Shown piece by piece: positions 18,178 through 26,714 of a stretch of DNA of 64,000 bases. Source of the stretch: Trichomonas vaginalis G3 (Eukaryota > Parabasalia > Trichomonadida > Trichomonadidae); contig NC_067207.1 of assembly GCF_026262505.1 (NCBI RefSeq), positions 16,894,082-16,958,081 on the forward strand, in the 5' to 3' direction. The translations under genes were made by a program, and so were the position numbers. The notes beneath the pieces were generated by a model, which saw nothing but the letters and a program-made list of their open reading frames with translations, ran no database searches and was not told the origin of the DNA. Each line of letters opens with the position of its first letter. Position 1 is the first letter of the stretch.

Positions 18178-19059
18178 TTAATATGCAATTAAAATCATTT
18201 CAATAATGAGTCCATCCTTTCCATCTTTAGGTAGCACAACATCTTTCATTGAAGAAGGTTCGACAAGTCTTATGTTAAACTTACTGACAAAGTTTGTTAT
18301 ACTATAATGCTTCGGCGGCGAATACATGTAGTTTGAAAGACATAATATAGATTCTTCAGCAAATTCACTTATACTGGATTTTATAACAATGTTCTCACGA
18401 GACCAAATGCCACCAATTGACAATCTTGTAAGCAATCCTGCTGAACCTTCAACTGTAAACGTCGATGGTAACATTCCACGAAGGTCATCTATTGACATCT
18501 TTGAGTCACTGTATTTAAATATTTTCTTAAAGCAATCGTCATTATCTAACCATGCAATAGCTTTGAAGTTTTCATTCGAATAGACATCTGCTTCATTAAA
18601 TGTAAATCCTGACTTCTTTGCAGAGACGACTTTAAAATCTATTGAGTTTGTTTCAAAATTATATGCTATGGTAACTTCTGAAGGTAATGGATGTCCTTCC
18701 GCAGTCAGTTGTTCTCTCACTACCATTTGAAGCTTTGTGTTAAAAACTTTCATGTCATCTCCTGTATCTAAGTTCACATACACAGCAACAGGGAAACTAT
18801 CTTGCTTCTTTGTTTCATCATTATATCTCAAAACATTAAAGTTCTTCAATAATATTGTTCTTCCTGCTGGAATACTTCGAACCTGTCTGATTTCAATAGC
18901 TTTCTCACCTCCTACATACTCTACCCAGTGTCTTGGATATTCATAAGTATACTGACTTTCTTGAATTTTGGTAGGTTTCATCATAACGTGTTCATAGTAT
19001 ATCTTTATACTCTTGTCAGTTAGACTCGGTGCTATATTCTGAATATTTCTGACTTGCAT
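18178..19059 (-). CDS. Minor-capsid-like protein, paralogue of 34055-34912 (element B)
   Basis: This 293-residue protein starts MQVRNIQNIAPSLTDKSIKI. I chose the ATG at 19059 because it leaves a 16-bp gap to the divergent ATPase gene and follows a TTTTATCTCCATTAAAA leader. The last 90 residues align with the protein at 34055-34912: GIW-R at the start, S-(I/L)-S, Pro-rich P-x-x-Y-(S/K)-(I/L)-T, and V-LP-x-D-x-KD-x-L-IE near the end. The N-terminal part shares a YPRHW-V---GEK-I-IR pattern with the FPTDW-V-INEEKYIGI of the other. The beta-rich composition and paired occurrence suggest a structural capsid role. That is inference. Confidence 0.6.
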   Translation of the reverse strand: MQVRNIQNIAPSLTDKSIKIYYEHVMMKPTKIQESQYTYEYPRHWVEYVGGEKAIEIRQVRSIPAGRTILLKNFNVLRYNDETKKQDSFPVAVYVNLDTGDDMKVFNTKLQMVVREQLTAEGHPLPSEVTIAYNFETNSIDFKVVSAKKSGFTFNEADVYSNENFKAIAWLDNDDCFKKIFKYSDSKMSIDDLRGMLPSTFTVEGSAGLLTRLSIGGIWSRENIVIKSSISEFAEESILCLSNYMYSPPKHYSITNFVSKFNIRLVEPSSMKDVVLPKDGKDGLIIEMILIAY

Positions 19060-19075
19060 TTTTAATGGAGATAAA

Positions 19076-19963
19076 ATGAAGCATTTAATACATGACGTAG
19101 ATGAAGACATGAATGAAACTACAGACAAACTTAACTCTTCTCTCATTCTTCCTTTCAGTAAGGACTATGAGTTCTGTTCAAATGGTGTTTATTTCTATTG
19201 TGGAAAGATGGGTTCAGGTAAGACATTTAACCTCATTCGTCATATACTCATAACAGAGCGTTTAGGAAACGACTCTTACTATGACCAAATCATTATATCA
19301 GCAACTTCAGACTCTATGGATTCAACAGCGAAAACATTTATGTCAAAAGTTCAAGCCTCTGTCGTTAAAGTTCCAGACAGTGAACTCATTGAATTTCTTC
19401 AACGTTACATTCGACGTAAGAGGAAATATTATGCCATTGTTGAATTTATACAGTCAGGAATGCAAAAGACTTCAGAAGAGATGGAAAGAATTATTGACAA
19501 ACACCACTTACGTCAGTACTCAGGAGTTTACGATATGAAACGACTGACAAACTACATTCTATCAAAACTTTCAAAATACCCCTTCAAAAAGTATCCTTCA
19601 AACACTCTGCTCGTTTGTGACGACTTCGCCGGAAAAGGTTTAGTGTCAAAGCCTGACTCACCATTAGCTAACATCATAACTAAAGTCAGACATTACCATT
19701 TAACTGTAGCAATACTTATGCAAACATGGCGTTTCCTTGCTTTAAACATAAAACGTCTCATAACTGACTTCGTTATCTTTCAAGGTTTCTCACGCTATGA
19801 TATTGAACTCATTTGGAAACAGTCAGGTATAACATTACCTTTTGAAGAAATTTGGGAAGCATATAAGTCTCTCATCTCTCCTCGTTCATACCTTGAGATT
19901 CATATCATGACTAATACCATTAAAGTCAAAAATATTCCATGGGAACGACCAACATTGTTTTAA
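19076..19963 (+). CDS. FtsK/HerA-type genome packaging ATPase (element B)
   Basis: This is a 295-residue protein, open end to end. The Walker A motif is GKMGSGKT (residues 43-50). Walker B is LLVCDD (178-183). A sensor-like Gln lies in VAILMQTWRF (Q216). These match the A32/FtsK-HerA packaging ATPases of Polintons, virophages and NCLDVs, which pump DNA into the preformed capsid. The length fits the Polinton ATPase. The gene starts 16 bp from the divergent minor-capsid-like gene, implying a shared promoter. The stop is followed by AT-rich sequence before the gene ending at 20065. Confidence 0.9.
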   Translation: MKHLIHDVDEDMNETTDKLNSSLILPFSKDYEFCSNGVYFYCGKMGSGKTFNLIRHILITERLGNDSYYDQIIISATSDSMDSTAKTFMSKVQASVVKVPDSELIEFLQRYIRRKRKYYAIVEFIQSGMQKTSEEMERIIDKHHLRQYSGVYDMKRLTNYILSKLSKYPFKKYPSNTLLVCDDFAGKGLVSKPDSPLANIITKVRHYHLTVAILMQTWRFLALNIKRLITDFVIFQGFSRYDIELIWKQSGITLPFEEIWEAYKSLISPRSYLEIHIMTNTIKVKNIPWERPTLF

Positions 19964-20064
19964 AGTTTAACCTTCAATTGACTGATGGTAAACAAATTCC
20001 ATGCATCTCTGTCGCCATTTCTGTTAATATTTTTGCTGTCATTCATATCATCCACTTTCCATCG

Positions 20065-20358
20065 TTACTTTTGAGGATATGCGTTAGAATAGCTGTTCTT
20101 AAATGAAGGCTTTTCACCTTTGAGAGCATAAACTCTATAACTTTCTGCATACTTTATGTTTGAACCTCCTGAGCCATCATTGACATAAATTTTTATAGGC
20201 TTCCACCCTTTGTTCATGTTCCTGCTTCTTCCCTTAGCTCTTTTGTTCAGTAGTTCTACATCTTTATACACAGCTCCTGTCTCAGTGAATTCAACAATAT
20301 TTTCATTCGTTAGCTTTACATTCAAACCCTTGTCGAGTATATTGTTCATTTCATACAT
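20065..20358 (-). CDS. Small uncharacterised basic protein (element B)
   Basis: About 97 residues, MYEMNNILDKGLNVKLTNEN..., with a basic central stretch (KRAKGRSRNMNKGWKPIKI) and a Gly/Ser-rich loop (NDGSGGSN). An alternative ATG lies three codons in (20349). It is divergent from the CCG-motif gene at 20384 with a 25-bp gap. The intergenic TTTTTATTCTATATGAA resembles other leaders in this element. No family is recognised. The basic charge would suit a DNA-associated virion protein. Confidence 0.5.
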   Translation of the reverse strand: MYEMNNILDKGLNVKLTNENIVEFTETGAVYKDVELLNKRAKGRSRNMNKGWKPIKIYVNDGSGGSNIKYAESYRVYALKGEKPSFKNSYSNAYPQK

Positions 20359-20383
20359 ATAAAAGGTTTTTATTCTATATGAA

Positions 20384-20998
20384 ATGAGAAGCAAATCCAT
20401 CTTAGCTGGTGCCGTTAATGTTCCAATTGAACCAACATCAAATGTTGACTCACGAACGACAAACAATATTGTCATAAAGAACTATAGTTCAGAGTGTTTG
20501 AAAGAAAAAGAACCAGAGCTGAAATCCGTGAATTTAAACACAGCTTCAAACGCTAACGCTACATCAGATGTTAAGTTAGAGTATCCACCACTGGACCAAA
20601 TTCTTTCAAGAGAAGCCAACGACAACCCTTACACAAATGTTCAAACAAATCCTTCAGATAACGTAGACCATTACCTTCTTCAGTTATACCAAACAATTTT
20701 ACTCAAAGACGATAAGAAGCTTTTGACAAATCTTATAAGCAAGAACCAAATAATTCTAACAAAGGAGGACCTTGAAAATGTTATATCACGAATAACAGGG
20801 AAACAATGTGTCATTGACTATCTCGACCCTGAAATCGAATGCTGTGGTCAAACTCCACTATTCATGAAAATAGGTAACATCCGCATCATTGAAACACCAG
20901 GAACTACAGGAGTTGAGTTTAAGTATAAATATTCGAACGAGTATACAAAACTTTCAACAGAATATAAACTTTGCTTGAAATATGTTTTAGTAAATTAA
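20384..20998 (+). CDS. CCG-motif conserved protein (element B)
   Basis: A 204-residue protein. The first 90 residues are Asn/Ser/Thr-rich and probably disordered. Residues 120-204 form a compact alpha/beta region with the motif DPEIECCG followed by IGNIRII, EFKYKYS and KLCLKYV. The same order occurs in element A at 2758-3339, so this is a conserved Maverick family, though I cannot name it. The CC pair could bind metal or form a disulphide. It is convergent with the gene ending at 20995, with a 4-bp overlap. Confidence 0.7.
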   Translation: MRSKSILAGAVNVPIEPTSNVDSRTTNNIVIKNYSSECLKEKEPELKSVNLNTASNANATSDVKLEYPPLDQILSREANDNPYTNVQTNPSDNVDHYLLQLYQTILLKDDKKLLTNLISKNQIILTKEDLENVISRITGKQCVIDYLDPEIECCGQTPLFMKIGNIRIIETPGTTGVEFKYKYSNEYTKLSTEYKLCLKYVLVN

Positions 20999-21234
20999 AG
21001 CAATTTGTAATATCTATCCAAAACTTCTTCAACAGTATCGAACTCATCTTCATAATGCAAACCTAATCTTATTGACTTGGTGCAGTTTTCACTAACACAA
21101 TATTTTTCTGTTCTCTTGACTGACATAACTAACTCATTTGTTTCATCAAACAGCAACAACCAAAGTTCATGACCTAATACATAACATTCATACTTTATAT
21201 TTTTAGCTCTGAGTTCTCTTGTAAGCTGTTGCAT
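20995..21234 (-). CDS. Small uncharacterised protein (element B)
   Basis: A 79-residue protein, MQQLTRELRAKNIKYECYVL..., with a beta-hairpin-like LWLLLFDETNELVMSVKRTE segment, two Cys (CVSENC) and an acidic helical end. Its start overlaps the 3' end of the minor-capsid gene upstream by about 40 bp in another frame on the same strand. The ATG has a TTAAATG context. No family is recognised. Confidence 0.5.
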   Translation of the reverse strand: MQQLTRELRAKNIKYECYVLGHELWLLLFDETNELVMSVKRTEKYCVSENCTKSIRLGLHYEDEFDTVEEVLDRYYKLL

Positions 21235-21959
21235 TTAATATTTTCTAAAAAGTCAACTTCAACAGTCATTCGCACTGGTGCCTTCAGTTCTACAGGCTCT
21301 CCTTGAAAGTCAACAAGTCTGAATTGCATGTCTTTCAAATTATGAGGACTAATGCGAACCCATTTACCTAAATGAGTTGCTATGACAGGAACGTTTGGAA
21401 TGAACATTGAATTGACTGCATAACAGAAAGACTTATATTCTACTGAACCTTTACTATTAACTCCTGAAATACCTGTGACATTAGCTATTTTAGACTCAAT
21501 GTATAAACAATTGCCATAACATACGTATGGAACAGATTTCATCTCAATCGTTTTGTCAACACTTTTCAAAGGAAATGTCATATGGTATGCTCCTAAAAGA
21601 AGTTGAACTCTATGACTCATTCGTGTTATCTTGAACTCTTTCTTGCTACTGAACTTCAATGTTCCCTCAGAAGAGAGTTCGACATCTATGTTGTCAATAG
21701 TTTCTTCATTTATGAGAGTATCTATGACTCCAGCAATTTTATCTATTCTATACTCTGCTCTGTTAGGAAATGTTATAAAACTTCTTTTGTCATCTATTTC
21801 AATCTCTATGAAATCTGTTTCATCTGTTATGACAAAAGTTGCGATAGTATTGAAGTCAACAACTCTGAATGCAAGCGCTTCATTCTGAAGACCTAAGTTT
21901 GTTTGTAGCTTTACTGTCCCGTATTCGTTTGGGTCTGTACTTTGCAAATAGAACAACAT
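21195..21959 (-). CDS. Minor capsid (penton-like) protein (element B)
   Basis: A 254-residue, almost entirely beta-rich protein, open end to end. Near the C terminus, SPHNLKDMQFRLVDFQGEPV then ELKAPVRMTVEVDF matches the pattern seen in Polinton minor-capsid proteins and in element A (1957-2753). Such single jelly-roll proteins form the fivefold pentons. It is divergent from the tail-fibre gene at 21977 with a 17-bp gap (TTATTCTCATTAAAAT), so a penton-like protein and an attachment fibre share a promoter. This fits the fibre being anchored at the vertex, as in adenovirus. The penton call is inference from pattern and context. Confidence 0.6.
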   Translation of the reverse strand: MLFYLQSTDPNEYGTVKLQTNLGLQNEALAFRVVDFNTIATFVITDETDFIEIEIDDKRSFITFPNRAEYRIDKIAGVIDTLINEETIDNIDVELSSEGTLKFSSKKEFKITRMSHRVQLLLGAYHMTFPLKSVDKTIEMKSVPYVCYGNCLYIESKIANVTGISGVNSKGSVEYKSFCYAVNSMFIPNVPVIATHLGKWVRISPHNLKDMQFRLVDFQGEPVELKAPVRMTVEVDFLENIKCNSLQENSELKI

Positions 21960-21976
21960 TTTATTCTCATTAAAAT

Positions 21977-24900
21977 ATGACTATTGCTGCATATGCGTAT
22001 GAAACAAATGAAGCAAGAAGAGCACATGAACTAGTAAACGAAAACTCAACTTTAACCATTGAAGGCAATGATTTAGTCATTGACGATGGAAAAACTAAAA
22101 AAGTCATTGATTTCGATACTTTTAACACTTATGACCCATTCATTACAATAAGTAAAGTTCCTATCATAAATGATGGAACGGTGCAATATATAAATTCTAC
22201 AGTAGATGCCTCATTAGTGAAAGTATTAAATGTTCTCATTGAATTGTTAAAGAGCTTTCGATTTGACGACAACATTAAATGCTTAAAGAATTTAGTCATG
22301 AATGAGAAACAAATTCTTGGCGTTGCTGGTAGCAGTAATGATGTACACCTTATGACATTAGAATATTATAACGAACATAAAGATGAACTGAAAGGAGAGA
22401 AGGGTGACACCGGACCACAAGGACCACAAGGAATACAAGGAATACAAGGAATTCAAGGAATCAAGGACCTCAAGGCGAAAACGGTTTGGATGGAAAGGAT
22501 GGAAAGGATGGAAAAACTGCTAAATCATGGATATGGGACCTTATAAATACTGGTTTAACAGCTGCTTCATATGGAGTTCTTCAATACCAAATCGGAAAGA
22601 TATGGGCAGTACTTGGTGAAGAAGTTTTAAATGACGTTAAAAATGCTTTGAACTTCATTTCAAATGGTTCGGATACTATTAAAACTTTATCTGGTTGGAT
22701 GCAAGAAACAAGGAGTCAAATAGATACTGTAAGACGTATAGCAAACAATGCACGTACGGGATTGGATACTTTACGACAAGCACAAAATACACTAAAGGAA
22801 GCAAATGATATTCTTGGCTCAGTATCAGACATGCATGAAGATTGGCTTAAAGGTATTGACAAATCTTTAAAAAATCACAGTCAGTCTATTGCTGACTACA
22901 AGAAAAGTATAGATTTTTTACATAGTGCTATGGACGTACATGATGGAAGCATAAGGAACTTACTTAATGCTAACAATAACTTACCAGGAACTATTAAAGC
23001 ATTTATAAAGTCCTTTGTAAAACCCGGTGCTCTAACATTTAGGTCTTTGAGAGCAAGAGCATTGAAGTCAAGAGATGCAGAAACTCCAACAGAACCTACA
23101 GAAGGAACTGAAACAACAGAAACTCCAGAAGAACCACCAAAACCAACAGCTAATGAAATATTGTTCGAATATTTTCCAAGGTACTCTGTTCTCATTGCAT
23201 ACATTCAAGAAATACTTAAGAAAGCAGACTTGACTTTAGGAGATGATGAAAGTTCTGTATATCTTTCGTTCCAGTTTCAAATAGCAGAACTTTTGAGACA
23301 GATATGCTTAATGTATGACAACATCTCTGATTTCACAAGATATGATGACGACCATGACCCCGAACACGGTGAAGAAGAAGTTTTACAAACATCCATTAAG
23401 ACAGGAAAGGTTTTAACACAAAGTCTCATTATTGACACCAAAGATGGCGAAGTGGACGTTCTTCAAGAGCTGAAGAAAAATACTTCTTCGGGAGGTGGTG
23501 GTAGGCATGAACTTGAAATAAATGAGATAGAAGAGAAATTAGCCGAAAAAGCAGATAAAGAACATAAACACAATATCTCCGATATAAATGAACTTCAAGC
23601 TACATTAAATAGTAAAGCGGACAAAAATGAACTTGACGCAATGAACAAAGTTTTGAAATCTCATAAACACAATATCTCCGATATAAATGAACTTCAAGCT
23701 ACATTAAATAGTAAAGCGGACAAGAACCACGTTCATTATATAACTTCAGACGAACAGATTATAACGGACTACCATGGATATTTAACACGAAGTGATGAAG
23801 CGAAGACAAAAAATGTTAATGAAAGAAGATATAAATACATTCGTGCTAAAGGTTATGACATAAGCTGTACTGTACAGTATGACACAGGTAAAGCACCAGA
23901 AGCATTTGGTTATAACAATGAAATTTATGCTTCATACTTCTTTGTTAACGGTGTATTAGTTGAACCAAGATTTACTTTGAGAGTTAAGGCAAAAATAACT
24001 TTTGAAGATGCTATTAAAAGTAAAGCTGACAAAGATGAACTCGAAGCAATGAACAAAGTTTTGAAATCTCATAAACACAACATCTCCGATATAAATGAAC
24101 TTCAAGCTACATTAGATAAGAAAGCCGACAAGAACCATACACATAAATCCTTCACTACTGTTAGAGTAGACGATGTAATATTGAACTTTGACCTTGGTTC
24201 AAGTGCACCATTAGAAAATCCAAGTACAAGCGTAAAAGATACTCTTAACAATTTAGATAAGAGTTGCAGGAATATTGAAAGTCATGCCAGAAACTTTGAA
24301 GCATATGAACTACCATCAATGTTAGACAGTAAAGCCGACAAGAACCATACACATAAATCCTTCACTACTGTTAGAGTAGACGATGTAATATTGAACTTTG
24401 ACCTTGGTTCAAGTGCACCTTTAGAGAATCCAAGTACAAGCGTAAAAGATACACTAAACAATTTAGATAAGAGTTGCAGGAATATTGAAAGTCATGCCAG
24501 AAACTTTGAAGCATATGAACTACCCGCAATGTTAGACAAGAAAGCAGATAAAACAGAGCTTCAAACATTAAAGACTGAAATACTTCAAACATTATATCCT
24601 ATAGGCTCTATTTATACGTCAATGAACTCAACAAATCCAGAAACAGTTTTAGGTTTTGGTACATGGCAGCAGATTGTAGACAAATTCTTATACTGTGCTA
24701 ACTCTTCAAAGCAAACGGGTGGTTCAAAGAAAATTACAGAAGCAAACCTTCCACCGCACACTCATACAGGAACTACAAACTTTTCTGGCGACCATAGCCA
24801 CTCATTAAGAGACCACCCATTATACAACTCAGAGTATGAAGCTGGCAATGATGTTTTATCTCCATCTTATAACAATGCAGCAAAAAAGACTTTTCGACCA

Positions 24901-25011
24901 ACTGAACCAGGAGGAAATCATGTCCATACTTTCACAACAAATCCAACAGGCTCGGGTGCAGATTATATGCCACCATTTATGACTGTATTCGCATGGTACC
25001 GCGTTGAATGA
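21977..25011 (+). pseudogene. Phage-type tail-fibre / collagen-like attachment protein (element B)
   Basis: The N-terminal region is globular. A collagen-like GPQGPQGIQGIQ stretch follows (near 22400-22510). A helical section comes next, then a Pro/Thr hinge (PTEPTEGTETTETPEEPPKP, near 23090). Repeated modules of the KADKNHTH and HKHNISDINELQ type follow (23560-24560), including a 210-bp duplication (about 24120-24330 and 24335-24540). The C-terminal domain (24590-25011) starts YPIGSIYTS and carries HxH motifs PPHTHTG, GDHSHS and NHVHTF. This matches the tail-collagen/gp12-like receptor-binding tips of phage fibres, where His pairs bind metal in a trimer. A cell-attachment role is inferred. 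It looks broken, probably one break. A TCATT initiator (A at 21969) lies just before the ATG. Confidence 0.8.
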
Positions 25012-25078
25012 ACGCGCTTGAGCCCAGACCTTTGTGTCAAGGCTTACCGTCTTGAATGAAATCTTTAACTTTACATAA

Positions 25079-26164
25079 ATGAGCTTGAAAGAAGTATTCG
25101 AACAACATCCATGGAGGTCATTTAAGAAGTTCAATGAAGCTGCAAAGAGTCGGGGATTTACTAACAGAGCTGAAGTGAAAAAGTTCTTTGACAAAAATGT
25201 TGTACATCAAACAAAAATAAACCCTTACGACTACTTTTTACCAATTTACTCCATCACTCCCGACGCATACCAATTTGACACTCTCATTCAAAGCAGAAAA
25301 GGAGGACATAAACCATTCCTCATCTTCATTAATGTTAACACTCGTAAAGCATATGCATATCCAATGAAAAATAAAGGAACTCGTGAAGTGTTAAGAGTTT
25401 TACAAAAGTTTGTAGCAGAACATAGCCCAAGTACTTTAACATCAGACCAAGACAGTGCATACCTCAGCAACGAAATCACAGATTTTCTCATTAAGCATAA
25501 CATAACTCACTACACTACTGAAGACCATAACCATAACATACTCGGCATCATAAACCGCTTCATAAGGACTCTCAGAGATTTAAACCAAGAGCGAGACTTT
25601 ACCGAAGAAACAATGAAACATTTTCTCGAAGTATATAATTCCTCAACACATTCTACAACAGGACATACACCAAATTCAATGACACAACAACAAGAAGAAA
25701 AGTATATACAAAAGAAACGAAGTCAAACACAAAATATCAGAAATTCAACACAATTTACCCTCATTCCTGGTACAAAAGTTCGTGTAGTTCTTGACGACAA
25801 ACCGTTGACAAAGAAACGTTTAAGGTTAAGTAGAAACTATTATATCGTAGACTCTACGCAAGGTAATGGATATCTTATAAAAGCTGCTGACGACTCTATT
25901 GCACTTTATCCTCGTCAGAAATTAGTCGAAAGTAGTAATGGCAAACTTGCTGAAACCATTGACGAAGCAAAGCGAGGAGTGGTTATTGAAATACTTGGCT
26001 ACAACATAAACGATGACACTTATAAAGTAAGATATGAAGGAGGCGTTGAAGATGTTATACCATCTAAGAACTTGAGAGAATCTAAACCAACACATCTGGG
26101 ACCATTAGAGCGGGAGTACTGGAAAGACAAAAATATGCCAGAAAGAATAAGAAAATTCTTCTAA
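25079..26164 (+). CDS. INT: Retroviral-type (rve) DDE integrase (element B)
   Basis: A 361-residue protein, open end to end. Residues 1-50 form a helical N-terminal domain. The RNase H-like core starts near 55, with D67 in YQFDTLI and D123 in TSDQDSAYLS, followed by a HNITHYTTEDHNHN helix region and the INRFIRTLRDLN helix typical of Maverick integrases. C-terminal residues 290-340 (RGVVIEILGYNINDDTYKVR then YEGGVEDVIP) look like a chromo- or SH3-like barrel. The enzyme joins element ends to target DNA, consistent with the 5-bp duplication seen here. It lies 67 bp after the fibre gene on the same strand. Confidence 0.9.
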   Translation: MSLKEVFEQHPWRSFKKFNEAAKSRGFTNRAEVKKFFDKNVVHQTKINPYDYFLPIYSITPDAYQFDTLIQSRKGGHKPFLIFINVNTRKAYAYPMKNKGTREVLRVLQKFVAEHSPSTLTSDQDSAYLSNEITDFLIKHNITHYTTEDHNHNILGIINRFIRTLRDLNQERDFTEETMKHFLEVYNSSTHSTTGHTPNSMTQQQEEKYIQKKRSQTQNIRNSTQFTLIPGTKVRVVLDDKPLTKKRLRLSRNYYIVDSTQGNGYLIKAADDSIALYPRQKLVESSNGKLAETIDEAKRGVVIEILGYNINDDTYKVRYEGGVEDVIPSKNLRESKPTHLGPLEREYWKDKNMPERIRKFF

Positions 26165-26332
26165 ACTTTTTCGTTGGATGTAAATCAGACATGAACGAGA
26201 ACAGTCATGATATCATTAATGGTACCATTTATTTTAACATAAAGACGCAAACGGACTCTTTGAGTCCTGAGGTCTTTCAGACCGAAGCGGCGAGGACGAA
26301 GTCCATGACCAAAAATAATGTTTAGGGTAGAT

Positions 26333-26370
26333 GGTTAGATCTAACCTCATTTCTACCCTCATTTCTACCC
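26333..26370. promoter_or_regulatory. Palindrome site 2: GGTTAGATCTAACC plus 2 x TCATTTCTACCC
   Basis: Same layout and orientation as site 1. It precedes the first copy of the shared leader. Confidence 0.85.
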
Positions 26371-26406
26371 TCTTGAATTTTCATGAATTTTCCCGAAATA
26401 AAAAAT

Positions 26407-26452
26407 AAAGTTAGTTTTATTTTATTTATTTTGTATTTTTGTATGTAAAGAC
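26407..26452 (+). promoter_or_regulatory. Shared leader, copy 1
   Basis: AAAGTTAGTTTTATT, a T-rich tract, then GTATGTAAAGAC directly before an ATG at 26453. The same leader precedes genes at 26715, 27821 and 28522. Here it leads into a 38-codon frame (26453-26569) that contains the 15-bp stem, so this copy may drive a very short product or an RNA. Confidence 0.7.
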
Positions 26453-26476
26453 ATGATTTCAGGATTTTCAGGGATT

Positions 26477-26514
26477 TTTTTTGACGAAGTGTCAATCTTC
26501 ACTTCGTCAAAAAA
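26477..26514. other. Perfect 15-bp stem-loop
   Basis: TTTTTTGACGAAGTG pairs exactly with CACTTCGTCAAAAAA around the 8-base loop TCAATCTT. It lies inside the short frame behind leader copy 1 and is one of the strongest hairpins in the window. It might act as an RNA structure or as a DNA cruciform. Confidence 0.85.
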
Positions 26515-26571
26515 TAACAGTTATCTAATGAAAAAGTGTCATTTTTGTATTGACGAGAATGTCGGGTAGAT

Positions 26572-26633
26572 GGTTAGATCTAACCTCATTTCTACCCTCA
26601 TTTCTACCCTCATTTCTACCCTCATTTCTACCC
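26572..26633. promoter_or_regulatory. Palindrome site 3: GGTTAGATCTAACC plus 4 x TCATTTCTACCC
   Basis: Same orientation as site 2, with four 12-bp repeats. With site 4 (27686, reversed) it frames the gene at 26715-27653 as an inverted pair. Confidence 0.85.
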
Positions 26634-26714
26634 TCTTGAATTTTCATGAATTTTCCCGAAATAAAAAATAAAGTTAGTTTTATTTTTTTTATTTTTTTAT
26701 TTTGTATAAAAGAC

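Larger units (their letters stand above)
26165..26714. promoter_or_regulatory. Hairpin-rich non-coding hub near the centre of element B
   Basis: This 550-bp gap holds, in order: a 12-bp palindrome AATGGTACCATT (26218-26229); three mini-hairpins GGACTC-TTT-GAGTCC (26253-26267), GGTCT-TTC-AGACC (26271-26283) and GGAC-GAA-GTCC (26294-26304); palindrome site 2 (26333-26346); a leader copy (26407-26452); a 15-bp perfect stem TTTTTTGACGAAGTG (26477-26491, partner 26500-26514); palindrome site 3 (26572-26585); and a second leader copy (26670-26714). It lies almost exactly midway in the element. It could be a control region or origin. The function is inference. Confidence 0.75.

Noticed and set aside
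22399-22510. Host collagen-like gene
   Set aside because: The GxQ triplets are a short stretch between domains of a phage-type fibre inside the Maverick. There is no signal peptide or long triple-helix region.
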